Source of the DNA: Chloroflexota bacterium
GTDB lineage: Bacteria; Chloroflexota; JAJPGV01
NCBI GenBank assembly: GCA_021325635.1
Contig: JAJPGV010000027.1
Coordinates: 1-64,000 of the forward strand
Direction: 5' to 3'
DNA: 64,000 nt
In this document: in pieces, positions 16,043-24,554 of the stretch
Numbering within the stretch: position 1 is the first letter of the stretch
Layout of the letters: every line of letters begins with the position of its first letter
Translations under genes and position numbers: made by a program
The notes under the pieces: generated by a model
The model's input: only the letters and a program-made list of their open reading frames with translations
Databases searched by the model: none
Told to the model about the DNA's origin: nothing

Positions 16043-16957
16043 CTAGGGGAGGGAAACGGTGTCGCCGTGACGGGCGATGAGGCCGTCGCGCTCGAGGCCG
16101 GCCAGGAGGGATTCGAGCCAGACCGGATCGTCGCGGCCGATCAGGGCGGGCAGGCGGGCGAGGGACAGCGGAGTGGTTTGGCGCAGGGCGTTGACCACGC
16201 GGCCTCGGAAGTAGCGATTCGTCGTCTCGAACGGCTGCGGCTCATAGCCGGCCTTGCGTTCCGCGACCACCTGGGGCTGGAACAGGATGGCAGGATGCGC
16301 CGCGCACAGGTCGATGGCGGGACAGCGATCGCAGCGCGGCTTGCGGCTGCCGCAGATGGTGGCGCCCAGGTCCATCAGCGCCTGATGCCAGTCGTAGGAC
16401 TGGCCGGCGGGGAGCGCCTCGGCCGACAGGACCTCCATCTCCGGCTCTGTGAGGGCGGCCACAGGGCCGCGGAACAGCCGGCCCAGCACACGCCGGACGT
16501 TGGTGTCCCAGAAGGTCACCTGCTGCTCGTAGGCGAAGCAGGCGATGGCGCCGGCAGTGTAACGGCCCACGCCCTTCAGGGCCATCAGCCCTTCGAAGGT
16601 CTCGGGCATCCGCCCCTCGTAATCCCGCACGCACTGGCAGGCGATCGCCTGCAGGCGCACGGCGCGACTGTTGTAGCCCAATGGGGCCCAGAGCCGGATG
16701 ACGTCGGACAGCGGCGCTTCCGCCAGGCTGCGAAGGGTGGGGTACACCTCCAGCCAGCACAGATACTTGGGCAGCACACGATCGACCTGGGTCTGCTGGA
16801 GCATGACTTCGGCCACCAGGATGTGATAGGGATCGCGGGTACGGCGCCAGGGCAGGTCGCGCTGGTGGGCGCGATACCAGTCCAGGATCGCGGACTGCAC
16901 TGAGGCGACCGTCGCGCGAGACGAGGCGGCCGGCAGTGTCGGTGCTGGAGCCGTCAA
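16043..16957 (-). CDS. mutY: A/G-specific adenine DNA glycosylase
   Basis: A 304-residue HhH-GPD glycosylase that removes adenine opposite 8-oxoguanine. The catalytic Glu is in EVMLQQTQV, the helix-hairpin-helix is LKGVGRYTAGAIACFA, and the catalytic Asp is in FWDTNVRRV. The [4Fe-4S] loop is C-x6-C-x2-C-x5-C (CGSRKPRCDRCPAIDLC). The C-terminal 90 residues lack a clear MutT-like domain and instead resemble a short winged-helix-like tail (YFRGRVVNALRQ). The short form resembles actinobacterial MutY. Its start overlaps the stop of the GntR regulator gene upstream by four bases (ATGA). Confidence 0.95.
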   Translation of the reverse strand: MTAPAPTLPAASSRATVASVQSAILDWYRAHQRDLPWRRTRDPYHILVAEVMLQQTQVDRVLPKYLCWLEVYPTLRSLAEAPLSDVIRLWAPLGYNSRAVRLQAIACQCVRDYEGRMPETFEGLMALKGVGRYTAGAIACFAYEQQVTFWDTNVRRVLGRLFRGPVAALTEPEMEVLSAEALPAGQSYDWHQALMDLGATICGSRKPRCDRCPAIDLCAAHPAILFQPQVVAERKAGYEPQPFETTNRYFRGRVVNALRQTTPLSLARLPALIGRDDPVWLESLLAGLERDGLIARHGDTVSLP

Positions 16958-17664
16958 TGGATGAGCTGGTCGGTGTGCTCGCCGAGGTGCGTCGCGATCG
17001 CCGCCCGCACAGCTTCGACGTCGCGCGAGGCGAAGGCGTCCAGCAGCGGCCGGTGGGCCTTCACGTAATGCGGCAGCGTGTCATAGGTGAGCTGATGCAG
17101 CCGCAAGTAGAGACGCAGCTGGCCCTCCATTGTCTTCCACACCTGGAGCAGGAGACCATGTCCCGCCAGCTCGTACAGCGCACGGTGGAACGTCAGGTGC
17201 GCCTCGAGCAGCTGCTCGGCGTCGTCGGCAGTGGCAGCGCGCTGCATGTCGGCGTAGAGCCGGCGGAAGGACTGCACGTCGGGACGGCGCACCCGCGCCA
17301 GGGCAAGCTCGGCGGCGAAGGCTTCCACTACCTTGCGCAGCGAGACGATCTCGGCCATCGCCGTGGGGCTGACCTGTGTCACGTACCAGCCCTTGAAGGG
17401 CAGGTTGAGCACCAGGCCCTCCTCCTCGAGCTGGCGCAGCGCCTCCCGCACCGGAGCCCGGCTGACGCCCATCTCTTCCGCGATGCGGCGCTCCACCAGG
17501 GGCGCGCCCGAAGGCAGCGTGCCATCGTGAATGGCTGCGCGGATCGACCGCGCCACCTCCTGACTGTAGGTGTGAGGCGTGAGGCGGCGGAAGACCGCCG
17601 GCGCGGCCGGCTCCGGAGAGGAGTCGAGTAGCGGTGCAGCGGGCGCCGTGCGAGCCATTGGCAA
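16954..17664 (-). CDS. GntR-family transcriptional regulator (FadR/FCD type)
   Basis: A 236-residue regulator. The winged HTH occupies about 25-95 (RSIRAAIHDGTLPSGAPL, RRIAEEMGVSRAPVREALRQLEEEGLV), and the C-terminal FCD helical domain about 100-230 (SLRKVVEAFAAELA). The FCD His residues that bind a metal are partly visible (AHLTFHRALYELAGH). Such proteins usually sense a small acid and act as repressors. It is divergent from gcvT, with 74 bp between, where a palindromic TGGTCGACCA lies; control of the glycine cleavage genes is a reasonable inference. It is translationally coupled to mutY. Confidence 0.93.
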   Translation of the reverse strand: MPMARTAPAAPLLDSSPEPAAPAVFRRLTPHTYSQEVARSIRAAIHDGTLPSGAPLVERRIAEEMGVSRAPVREALRQLEEEGLVLNLPFKGWYVTQVSPTAMAEIVSLRKVVEAFAAELALARVRRPDVQSFRRLYADMQRAATADDAEQLLEAHLTFHRALYELAGHGLLLQVWKTMEGQLRLYLRLHQLTYDTLPHYVKAHRPLLDAFASRDVEAVRAAIATHLGEHTDQLIH

Positions 17665-17693
17665 CGTTGATAGCGTACACTAAAGCTGATGCG

Positions 17694-17703
17694 TGGTCGA
17701 CCA
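17694..17703. promoter_or_regulatory. Candidate GntR/FCD operator TGGTCGACCA
   Basis: A perfect 10-base palindrome in the 74-bp divergent region between the GntR regulator and gcvT. FadR-subfamily regulators typically bind TGGTnnACCA-like palindromes, so the fit to the neighbour is good. A second partial match, GACCGTTGACCGGTTCGGTCC, follows directly but is less regular. Confidence 0.5.
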
Positions 17704-17738
17704 TCGACCGTTGACCGGTTCGGTCCGGAGCGCCGCTC

Positions 17739-18863
17739 TTGACCGGCGCCGCGACCCCCCTGCTCGCGACTCCGCTCCGGTCCGTCCACCTGCGCCTCGG
17801 CGGCCGCATGGTCGACTTTGCCGGCTGGGACATGCCGGTGCAGTATCCCGGCGGCATCGTGGCCGAGCACCACGCCGTGCGGCAGGGGTGCGGCCTGTTC
17901 GACCTGTCCCACATGGGCCGCGTATACGTGCGAGGAGCCGGCGCGCTCGCGCTGTCGCAGCAGTGCATGACGCGCGATCTGACCCGCGTGGAAGCCGGGC
18001 AGGCGGCTTACGGGCTGCTGTGCCGCGACGACGGCGGGATCCTGGACGACGTCATCGCCTACGTGCTGGCTCCCGAGGAGCTGCTGTTCGTGTTCAACGC
18101 CTCGAACCGCGAGAAGGACGTGGCCTGGTTCCAGGAGCAGCGCCAGCGGCTGGGGCTGCAGGCGCTGCTGGACGACGACACCTTTCAGACGGCGCTCATC
18201 GGCGTTCAGGGTCCAAACGGGCAGCGCATCCTGCAGCGCCTGACACCCGTCGACCTGGGGAGCATGCCGGGCTACAGCTTTCGCCAGGGTGAGGTCGCCG
18301 GCCGGGAGGCGCTCATTGCCCGCACCGGCTATACCGGGGAGGATGGCTTCGAGCTGTGCCTCGCGGCGGTCGACGCCGAAGCGGCCTGGATGAGCCTGCT
18401 CGACGGGGGGAACGTGACTGCCTGCGGGCTGGGCGCGCGCGACACGCTGCGAACAGAAGCGGGCATGCCGCTGTACGGGCACGAGATCGACGAGGCGACA
18501 AACCCCTACGAGGCAGGCCTCGGCTGGGCGGTGCAGCTCGGCAAGGGCGATTTCAGTGGACGCGAGCGGCTGGCGGCGCTGAAGGAAGCAGGCCCGAGCC
18601 GCAAGCTGGTGGGCCTACTGGTCGAGGAAGGCGGCGTTCCCCGCCCCGGCCATCCCATCGTGAGTCGCGAGGCGCCGGTAGGTCAGGTGACCAGCGGCAC
18701 CTTTTCACCCACGCTGAAGCGCAACATCGCCATGGGCTACGTCTCGACCGCTGCGATCAGCGACGAGCTGGCAGTCGAAATCCGGGGCAAAGCGGTGCCC
18801 GCCACGATCGTCCCACTGCCGTTCGTGCCCCACCACAGCCGGCCACGCGCGCCGAGAACCTGA
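17739..18863 (+). CDS. gcvT: Glycine cleavage system T protein (aminomethyltransferase)
   Basis: A 374-residue tetrahydrofolate-dependent enzyme that releases ammonia from aminomethyl-lipoyl GcvH and forms methylene-THF. Family motifs include VDFAGWDMPVQY near the N-terminus, GCGLFDLSHMGR, the ARTGYTGEDGFEL segment, and C-terminal GQVTSGTFSPTLKRNIAMGYV. Length is standard. The start is TTG 17739, with no better ATG in frame before the conserved core. It is the first gene of gcvT-gcvPA-gcvPB. The lipoyl carrier gcvH is not in this cluster. Confidence 0.96.
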   Translation: MTGAATPLLATPLRSVHLRLGGRMVDFAGWDMPVQYPGGIVAEHHAVRQGCGLFDLSHMGRVYVRGAGALALSQQCMTRDLTRVEAGQAAYGLLCRDDGGILDDVIAYVLAPEELLFVFNASNREKDVAWFQEQRQRLGLQALLDDDTFQTALIGVQGPNGQRILQRLTPVDLGSMPGYSFRQGEVAGREALIARTGYTGEDGFELCLAAVDAEAAWMSLLDGGNVTACGLGARDTLRTEAGMPLYGHEIDEATNPYEAGLGWAVQLGKGDFSGRERLAALKEAGPSRKLVGLLVEEGGVPRPGHPIVSREAPVGQVTSGTFSPTLKRNIAMGYVSTAAISDELAVEIRGKAVPATIVPLPFVPHHSRPRAPRT

Positions 18864-18926
18864 AGCAGGAGAGCACACTGAAGGGTCAAACAGCAATCCG
18901 GCACGCCTCGCGGCAGGCATAGCCCG

Positions 18927-20279
18927 ATGCCCGCATTCACGCAGCTTTCGGACGCCGAGCGCGAGAAGATGCTGCGCACCATCGGCGTACACAGCGCCGA
19001 GGATCTGTTCGGCGACGTTCCGGCCATCGCCCGCTTCCCGGAGCTCGACCTGCCGCCGGCCTTGACCGAAATGGAAGCCGGCCGGCACATGGCCGAGCTG
19101 GCCGGCCTGAACGCGCATACCAGGGAGTGGCCCAGCTTCATCGGCGGGGGAGCGTACAGCCATTACGCCCCTGCCGCAGTGGGCCACATCATGGGCTTGC
19201 CGCAGTTCTACACCGCCTACACCCCCTACCAGGCCGAAGTGAGTCAGGGGACGCTGCAGGCCATGTTCGAGTTCCAGTCGCTGACCTGTGAGCTCCTGGG
19301 CATGGACGTGGCCAACTCCTCGGTGTACGACGGCGCCTCCGGCGTAGGCGAGGCCCTCCTCATGGCCCAGCGCATCACCCAGAACGACCGGGTGGTCTTC
19401 GCGGGCAGCCTCAACCGGCACTGGCAGGCGGTGGCCCAAACGTACGTCAGCGGCCGGGACGTGGACATCGTGCGCAGCCAGATCGACCTGCACGGCGGCC
19501 AGCTGCGGGAAGCCGACCTGCTGTCGCTGGTAGACGACCGCACGGCCTGCGTCGTCGTGCAGCAGCCGGACTTCTTCGGACACATCCACGACCTGACCGG
19601 CCTGGCCGGCAAGCTGCACGAATGGGGAGCGCTGCTGGTCGTGTGCGTGGCGGATGCGACCTCGCTGGGGCTGTTGAAGTCGCCCGGTGAGTGGGACGCC
19701 GACATCGCGGTGGCCGAGGGACAGGCCCTGGGGCTGCCGCTGCAGTTCGGAGGCCCGTGGGCCGGGCTGATGGCCTGCCGCGGAGAGCACATGCGCCAGC
19801 TGCCCGGCCGCATCTCCGGCCAGACCACGGACCACGAAGGACGGCGCGGCTTCGTGCTGACGCTGCAGGCCCGAGAGCAGCACATCCGGCGGGAGAAGGC
19901 GACGTCCAACATCTGCACCGCGCAGACGCTGCTGGCCGTCGGGGTAAGCGCCTACCTGGCGCTGATGGGCCCCGACGGCTTGCGCGAGGTGGCACGGCAG
20001 TCCCATGCCAAGGCGGCCTACGCTGCCAGGGCCATCGGAGCGCTGCCGGGGTACCGGGTGCTCACAGCCGCGCCGTTCTACAACGAGATCCTGGTGGAGT
20101 GTCCGCTTGCCGGGCAGGAGATCCAAGAGCGACTGGCCAGCGCCAGGCTGCTGGCCGGGATTCCGGTCGGCCGGGACTACCCAGCGCTGAGCAAGGCGCT
20201 GCTGCTGGCATTCACAGAGCAGAACACCCGGGCAGAGATCGACCGCTTGGTCGATGCGCTGATGGAGGTGACGGCATGA
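18927..20279 (+). CDS. gcvPA: Glycine decarboxylase P protein, subunit 1
   Basis: A 450-residue N-terminal half of the split P protein, lacking the PLP-binding lysine that is carried by subunit 2. Motifs include FIGGGAYSHYAPAAVGHIMG, FYTAYTPYQAEVSQGTLQ, the MFEFQSLTCELLGMDVANSS-type region, and QQPDFFGHIHD. Together with GcvPB it decarboxylates glycine and transfers methylamine to GcvH. The stop overlaps the gcvPB start (ATGA at 20276-20279). Start ATG 18927 has a weak ribosome-binding site. Confidence 0.96.
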   Translation: MPAFTQLSDAEREKMLRTIGVHSAEDLFGDVPAIARFPELDLPPALTEMEAGRHMAELAGLNAHTREWPSFIGGGAYSHYAPAAVGHIMGLPQFYTAYTPYQAEVSQGTLQAMFEFQSLTCELLGMDVANSSVYDGASGVGEALLMAQRITQNDRVVFAGSLNRHWQAVAQTYVSGRDVDIVRSQIDLHGGQLREADLLSLVDDRTACVVVQQPDFFGHIHDLTGLAGKLHEWGALLVVCVADATSLGLLKSPGEWDADIAVAEGQALGLPLQFGGPWAGLMACRGEHMRQLPGRISGQTTDHEGRRGFVLTLQAREQHIRREKATSNICTAQTLLAVGVSAYLALMGPDGLREVARQSHAKAAYAARAIGALPGYRVLTAAPFYNEILVECPLAGQEIQERLASARLLAGIPVGRDYPALSKALLLAFTEQNTRAEIDRLVDALMEVTA

Positions 20280-21844
20280 TCGCCCATCGGGTGAATCCCA
20301 CTGGACAGGCCTCCCCACCGTCCGGCAGGCCGTCTCAGGCACAGATCTCCGCCTCGCATCCAGAGCCGGAGCCAAATGTCTCCGGGAACCCGAGCCTGCA
20401 GGCGGGCTCGCCAGGTGAGCCGCTGCTCAGCGAGCTATCCACGCCGGGCGTTCCGGGGCATGTCCTGCCCGACCCGGACGTACCCGCCGCCGATGACATC
20501 CCGCCGGCGCTGCTGCGAACAGGGCTGGCGCTGCCGGAGATCGGCGAGCTCGACGTAGTGCGCCATTTCACGCACCTGTCGCAGCGCAATTACGCCATCG
20601 ACTCCGGCTTCTACCCGCTGGGCTCGTGCACCATGAAGTACAACCCCAAGATCAACGAGGACGTCGCCCGGCTGCCCGGCATCGCGCACCTCCATCCGCT
20701 GCAGCCCGACAGCACCGCGCAGGGCGCCTTACGGCTGATCTACGAGCTCGAGCGGCTGCTGGCGGCGATCACCGGATTCAAAGCAGCCAGCATTCAGCCG
20801 GCGGCCGGCGCGCAGGGCGAGTTCACCGGGATGCTGATGATCCGCGCCTATCACCTGGCCAACGGCGACTCCAAGCGCCGCAAGGTGCTGGTGCCGGACT
20901 CGGCCCACGGCACGAACCCGGCGACGGCGGCCATGTGCGGCTACCACACCGTGGCCATTCCAACCGACCGCCACGGCAACGTCGACCTGGAACGGCTGCG
21001 GGCGGAGCTGGACGACACCGTCGTCGGTCTGATGCTCACGAACCCGAACACGCTGGGATTGTTCGAGCAGGGCCTGCTGGACGTTACGGCCGCGGTGCAC
21101 CAGGCCGGCGGGCTGGTGTACGGCGATGGTGCCAATCTCAATGCCATCCTGGGGGCCGTCAAGCCGGCGGACATGGGCTTCGACGTGCTGCACATCAACG
21201 TGCACAAGACGTTTTCCACGCCCCATGGCAGCGGCGGGCCGGGGGCCGGCCCGGTGGTCGTGGGCGACAAGCTGGCGCCGTTCTTGCCCGCACCCATCGT
21301 GATCCGCCGGCAGGATGGCAGCTACGCTCTGGATTTCGAGCGGCCGCAGAGCATCGGGCGCCTGAGCTATCACGGACACTTCGGCATCCTGGCGCGGGCG
21401 TACACCTACATCCGAATGCACGGCGCCGAGGGTCTCCGGCTGCTGAGCGAAACAGCGGTGTTGAACGCCAACTACCTGCGGACGCTGCTGCGCGACCTGT
21501 TCGACGTGCCGTTCGATCGCGGCTGCATGCACGAATTCGTGGTTTCCGCACGGCGCCAGAAGGCGGCTTTCGGCATCCGCACCCTGGACATCGCCAAGCG
21601 CCTGCTGGACTACGGCATCCACCCGCCGACGGTGTACTTCCCGCTCATTGTCGACGAAGGCATGCTCATTGAGCCGACGGAGGGAGAGTCGAAGCGCACG
21701 CTGGACAACTTCGCCGCGGTGCTGCGCCAGATCGTTCACGAAGCCGAGACCAATCCTGAGCTGTTGACCGGCGCGCCGCACCACACGCCCGTCGGCCGCC
21801 TGGACGAAGTGACCGCCGCGCGCAAGCCGGTCATTCGCTGGTAG
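20276..21844 (+). CDS. gcvPB: Glycine decarboxylase P protein, subunit 2
   Basis: A 522-residue PLP-dependent subunit. The PLP lysine is in HINVHKTFSTPHGSGGPG (about 304-321). Other family segments are YPLGSCTMKYNPKIN, QPAAGAQGEFTG, DSAHGTNPATA and LTNPNTLGLFE. The N-terminal 60 residues are a Pro/Ser/Gly-rich extension before the conserved LLSELSTPG. I place the start at ATG 20276, which overlaps the gcvPA stop. The longer open frame upstream is only antisense or out-of-frame reading of gcvPA. Confidence 0.96.
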   Translation: MIAHRVNPTGQASPPSGRPSQAQISASHPEPEPNVSGNPSLQAGSPGEPLLSELSTPGVPGHVLPDPDVPAADDIPPALLRTGLALPEIGELDVVRHFTHLSQRNYAIDSGFYPLGSCTMKYNPKINEDVARLPGIAHLHPLQPDSTAQGALRLIYELERLLAAITGFKAASIQPAAGAQGEFTGMLMIRAYHLANGDSKRRKVLVPDSAHGTNPATAAMCGYHTVAIPTDRHGNVDLERLRAELDDTVVGLMLTNPNTLGLFEQGLLDVTAAVHQAGGLVYGDGANLNAILGAVKPADMGFDVLHINVHKTFSTPHGSGGPGAGPVVVGDKLAPFLPAPIVIRRQDGSYALDFERPQSIGRLSYHGHFGILARAYTYIRMHGAEGLRLLSETAVLNANYLRTLLRDLFDVPFDRGCMHEFVVSARRQKAAFGIRTLDIAKRLLDYGIHPPTVYFPLIVDEGMLIEPTEGESKRTLDNFAAVLRQIVHEAETNPELLTGAPHHTPVGRLDEVTAARKPVIRW

Positions 21845-21865
21845 GCGGGCGCGCAAGCGCCCGCC
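21844..21865. terminator. Bidirectional hairpin between gcvPB and rnhA
   Basis: GGCGGGCGC (21844-21852) pairs perfectly with GCGCCCGCC (21857-21865) around a GCAA tetraloop. It sits between the convergent ends of gcvPB and rnhA. No long T-tract follows on either strand, so it is a strong structure but an imperfect intrinsic terminator. Confidence 0.7.
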
Positions 21866-21868
21866 GCA

Positions 21869-22345
21869 TCACACCTTCGGGACAGTCAGTCCCGTGCCAC
21901 GGGCGATGGCCTGCCGCGCCAACAAGTCGCAGCGCTCGTTCTCGATGTGGCCGTTGTGGCCGCGCACCCACTCCCAGCGCAGCCGCAGCCGGTCGCGCTC
22001 GGCATCGATGCACTCCCACAGGTCACGATTCAGCACCTCGGCTTTGCTAGCAGTGCGCCAACCTTTGCGCTTCCAGCCATCGAGCCAGGAGCAGGCGCCG
22101 TTGACCACGTACTGTGAATCGCTGACCACCGTAACCGAGCTGCCGCCGGGCACCAGCGACAGTCCCTGCAGCACGGCCGTCAGCTCCATGCGATTGTTGG
22201 TCGTTCGCGGATCGAAGCCGCTGCGCTCCTCCTCGTGACCATCCGGAAAGCGGACGACGGTGCCCCAGCCACCCGGACCAGGATTGCCGGAGCATGCACC
22301 GTCGGCGAAGACGGCGTAGGGACCCGAGGAAGAGACGTCAATCAT
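21869..22345 (-). CDS. rnhA: Ribonuclease HI
   Basis: A 158-residue enzyme that cleaves RNA in RNA-DNA hybrids. All catalytic residues are visible: Asp in VFADGACSGNPGPGGWG, Glu in NNRMELTAVLQGL, Asp in VVSDSQYVVNGA, and the His/Asp pair in VRGHNGHIENERCDLLARQ. The length is that of E. coli RNase HI. It follows the glycosyltransferase gene upstream without any gap, so it is the last gene of the polysaccharide operon, probably by position only. Confidence 0.97.
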   Translation of the reverse strand: MIDVSSSGPYAVFADGACSGNPGPGGWGTVVRFPDGHEEERSGFDPRTTNNRMELTAVLQGLSLVPGGSSVTVVSDSQYVVNGACSWLDGWKRKGWRTASKAEVLNRDLWECIDAERDRLRLRWEWVRGHNGHIENERCDLLARQAIARGTGLTVPKV

Positions 22346-23377
22346 CTAGGGGAGGATATCCAGCGCCGAGCGATACGCCGCGGCGGTCTGCTCGGCGCTG
22401 CGCTCCCAGGTGAAGCGCGCGGCCTGAGCCGGGCCCTTTCGTCTGAGCGGCTCGGGATCGTCCAACGCCCGCAGCATGGCATCGGCCATGGCGCGCTCGT
22501 CGTGGGGATCGAACAGCAGTCCGGCGTCCTCGACGATCTCCGGCAGCGAGGACGCGTTAGACGAAGCCACCGGGCAGCCGCAGGCCATGGCCTCGAGCGG
22601 GCCAAGGCCAAAACCCTCGTATAACGACGGGGCGACGAACAGCTCGGCATGGCGCAGGAGCTCGACCTTGCGCGCCTCATCCATCGCGCCGAGGAAGCGC
22701 ACCCGGTTACCCAGCGCCCCGGCCAGCGATCGCACGTCGGGGAACAGGGGGCCTGGCTCGGGCACCTGCCCGCCGATGGCCAGCAGCAGATCGGGTCGGC
22801 GCGCAGCCACCAGGGAGAAGGCGCGCAGCAGCGCGGGCACGTTCTTGCGCTGGTCCATGCCACCGATGTAGAAGACGTAGGGCCGGTCCAGCGGCGGCGG
22901 TCCGGAGCGATCCGGCGTGTAGCGGGGATCGACTCCCAGGTACACCACGTGCACCCGTTCCGGCGCGACGTGCAGCCGATCGAGCACGTCGCGCCGGCTG
23001 CACTCGGAGTCGACCAGGATGGCCTCGGCGGAGCGGCAGGCCAGCGCCTGCAGCCAGGTGTAGGCTCGCACCAGCAGCGAGCCTCGATAGGCCGGCAGAA
23101 TCACAGGTATGAGGTCGTGGATCGTCACCACCGCCGGGCGGTCACGCTTGAGGGGCAGGGCGAAGTAGGGCCCGTGCAGCAGGTCAGCGCCAGAGGCGCG
23201 CGCCTGCCGAGGCCAGCCGGACTGCTCCCAGCGCACCTTGCCCACGTTGCCGAGCAGGCCAGGAGGCCGGTGCACCGCTACCTCGACGCCGCGCAGGTGC
23301 TGCAGCAGATGGGTGACGTACTGCCCGCTGCCGGTGTGCTCGTTGGCCAGGAAATAGCCGTTGAGCGAGACTCTCAC
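22346..23377 (-). CDS. Family 4 glycosyltransferase
   Basis: A 343-residue GT-B enzyme. The N-terminal acceptor half contains NEHTGSGQYVTHLLQHL and VVTIHDLIPV. The nucleotide-sugar half contains YVFYIGGMDQRKNVPALLRAF and the conserved E-x7-E segment APSLYEGFGLGPLEAMACGCPV. It should act at the cytoplasmic membrane face, adding one sugar to a growing lipid-linked unit. The GTG start at 23377 overlaps the TGA of the upstream glycosyltransferase (GTGA). Sugar and linkage are not predictable. Confidence 0.93.
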   Translation of the reverse strand: MRVSLNGYFLANEHTGSGQYVTHLLQHLRGVEVAVHRPPGLLGNVGKVRWEQSGWPRQARASGADLLHGPYFALPLKRDRPAVVTIHDLIPVILPAYRGSLLVRAYTWLQALACRSAEAILVDSECSRRDVLDRLHVAPERVHVVYLGVDPRYTPDRSGPPPLDRPYVFYIGGMDQRKNVPALLRAFSLVAARRPDLLLAIGGQVPEPGPLFPDVRSLAGALGNRVRFLGAMDEARKVELLRHAELFVAPSLYEGFGLGPLEAMACGCPVASSNASSLPEIVEDAGLLFDPHDERAMADAMLRALDDPEPLRRKGPAQAARFTWERSAEQTAAAYRSALDILP

Positions 23378-24483
23378 CGCCGGCCCAGCTCCTCGTAGAT
23401 GCCCTTCAGCTGCAGCGCCGACGATCGCCAGGAAAAGCGCTTGGCCTGCTCCAACCCCGCCGCCGACAGCTCTGCGCGCATGGCGGGCTCGGCAGCGAGG
23501 CGACGCACAGCGCCGGCGATAGCCGTGGTGTCCTCCGGGTCGAAGGTCAGCGCCGCGCTGCCGGTGACTTCAGGCAGACTGGAGACGTTCGACACGGCTA
23601 CGGGCGTGCCGCACGACATCGCTTCGAGGGCGGGCAAGCCGAAGCCCTCGTAGAGCGAAGGACAGACGAAAAGCTCGGCCAGGTTGTACAGCGCGGCCAG
23701 CTGCTCGTCGGACACATAGCCGGGGGCGACGACACGAGGAGCCGACAGCTTCTCCAGCACACCCTCGTACAGCCAGCCGCGGGCACCCACAATCACCAGG
23801 TGGTGGGGCAGATCGAGCGACTCGAAGGCATCGATCAAGCGCGCGATGTTCTTGCGCGGCTGCAGCGTCCCGGCAGTGAGGATGAACGGCCGCGGGATCT
23901 CGAGGCCGGCCAGCAGGCGCTCCGCTTCCCCGGCGGCCAGCGGACGGAAGCGCTCACTCGCAGCCGAGTAGACCACTTCCAGCTTGGCGGCCGGAACCCG
24001 GTACAGGCGGACGAGATCGTCTGCCGTTGCGCGTGAGTCCGCCAGCACGCGATCCGCGGCATGGACCGACCTCGGGACGGCGCGGCGCAGGTAGCGGCGC
24101 AGGCTGGGCACCGCGCACTCGGGCCGGATCTCGAACGTGAGATCGTGCACCGTGAGCACGGTGCGGGCGGATCGCACCGGAGCGAGCACGAAGTCAGGCG
24201 CATGGAAGACGTCCACACCGCCGGCCAGCAGATCGGCCCACAGCGGCAGCCGCAGACGCTGCCAGAGGACGGTCTGCCAGCGCTCAGGCAGCGGCAGCCG
24301 GGTCAGGTAGAGATTGGGCTGGGCGGGAACGGAGCTGAGGTCGGAGGCCGGCGAGCGTGCAAAGAGCAGGCTGTAGTAGTTGACGTCATCGAGCTCGAAG
24401 AGCGCCGTGAACAGCTCGCGGGTCAGCCGTCCGATGCCGGCCTGCTGGTTAAGGCCGGCTGTGTAATCGACGCCAATGCGCAA
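23374..24483 (-). CDS. Family 4 glycosyltransferase
   Basis: A roughly 369-residue GT-B enzyme, a paralogue of the one downstream. It opens LRIGVDYTAGLNQQAGIGR, has TVLTVHDLTFEIRPE in the acceptor half, then FILTAGTLQPRKNIARLIDAF and VCPSLYEGFGLPALEAMSCGTPVA in the donor half. The open frame extends far upstream, but that part is out-of-frame reading of the flippase gene. I chose TTG 24483 as the first plausible start after the flippase stop. Coupled to the next gene by a four-base overlap. Confidence 0.9.
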   Translation of the reverse strand: MRIGVDYTAGLNQQAGIGRLTRELFTALFELDDVNYYSLLFARSPASDLSSVPAQPNLYLTRLPLPERWQTVLWQRLRLPLWADLLAGGVDVFHAPDFVLAPVRSARTVLTVHDLTFEIRPECAVPSLRRYLRRAVPRSVHAADRVLADSRATADDLVRLYRVPAAKLEVVYSAASERFRPLAAGEAERLLAGLEIPRPFILTAGTLQPRKNIARLIDAFESLDLPHHLVIVGARGWLYEGVLEKLSAPRVVAPGYVSDEQLAALYNLAELFVCPSLYEGFGLPALEAMSCGTPVAVSNVSSLPEVTGSAALTFDPEDTTAIAGAVRRLAAEPAMRAELSAAGLEQAKRFSWRSSALQLKGIYEELGRR

Positions 24484-24554
24484 GGGTGAGCCGCTCGCTC
24501 GACCTGAGGATGACGCCGAGCTGGAGGAAGGTTCCTGGCCCTCGCCCGCGGCTG

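Noticed and set aside
19691-20275. N-terminal extension of gcvPB
   Set aside because: It is out-of-frame reading of gcvPA; the ATGA overlap at 20276 is the natural start.
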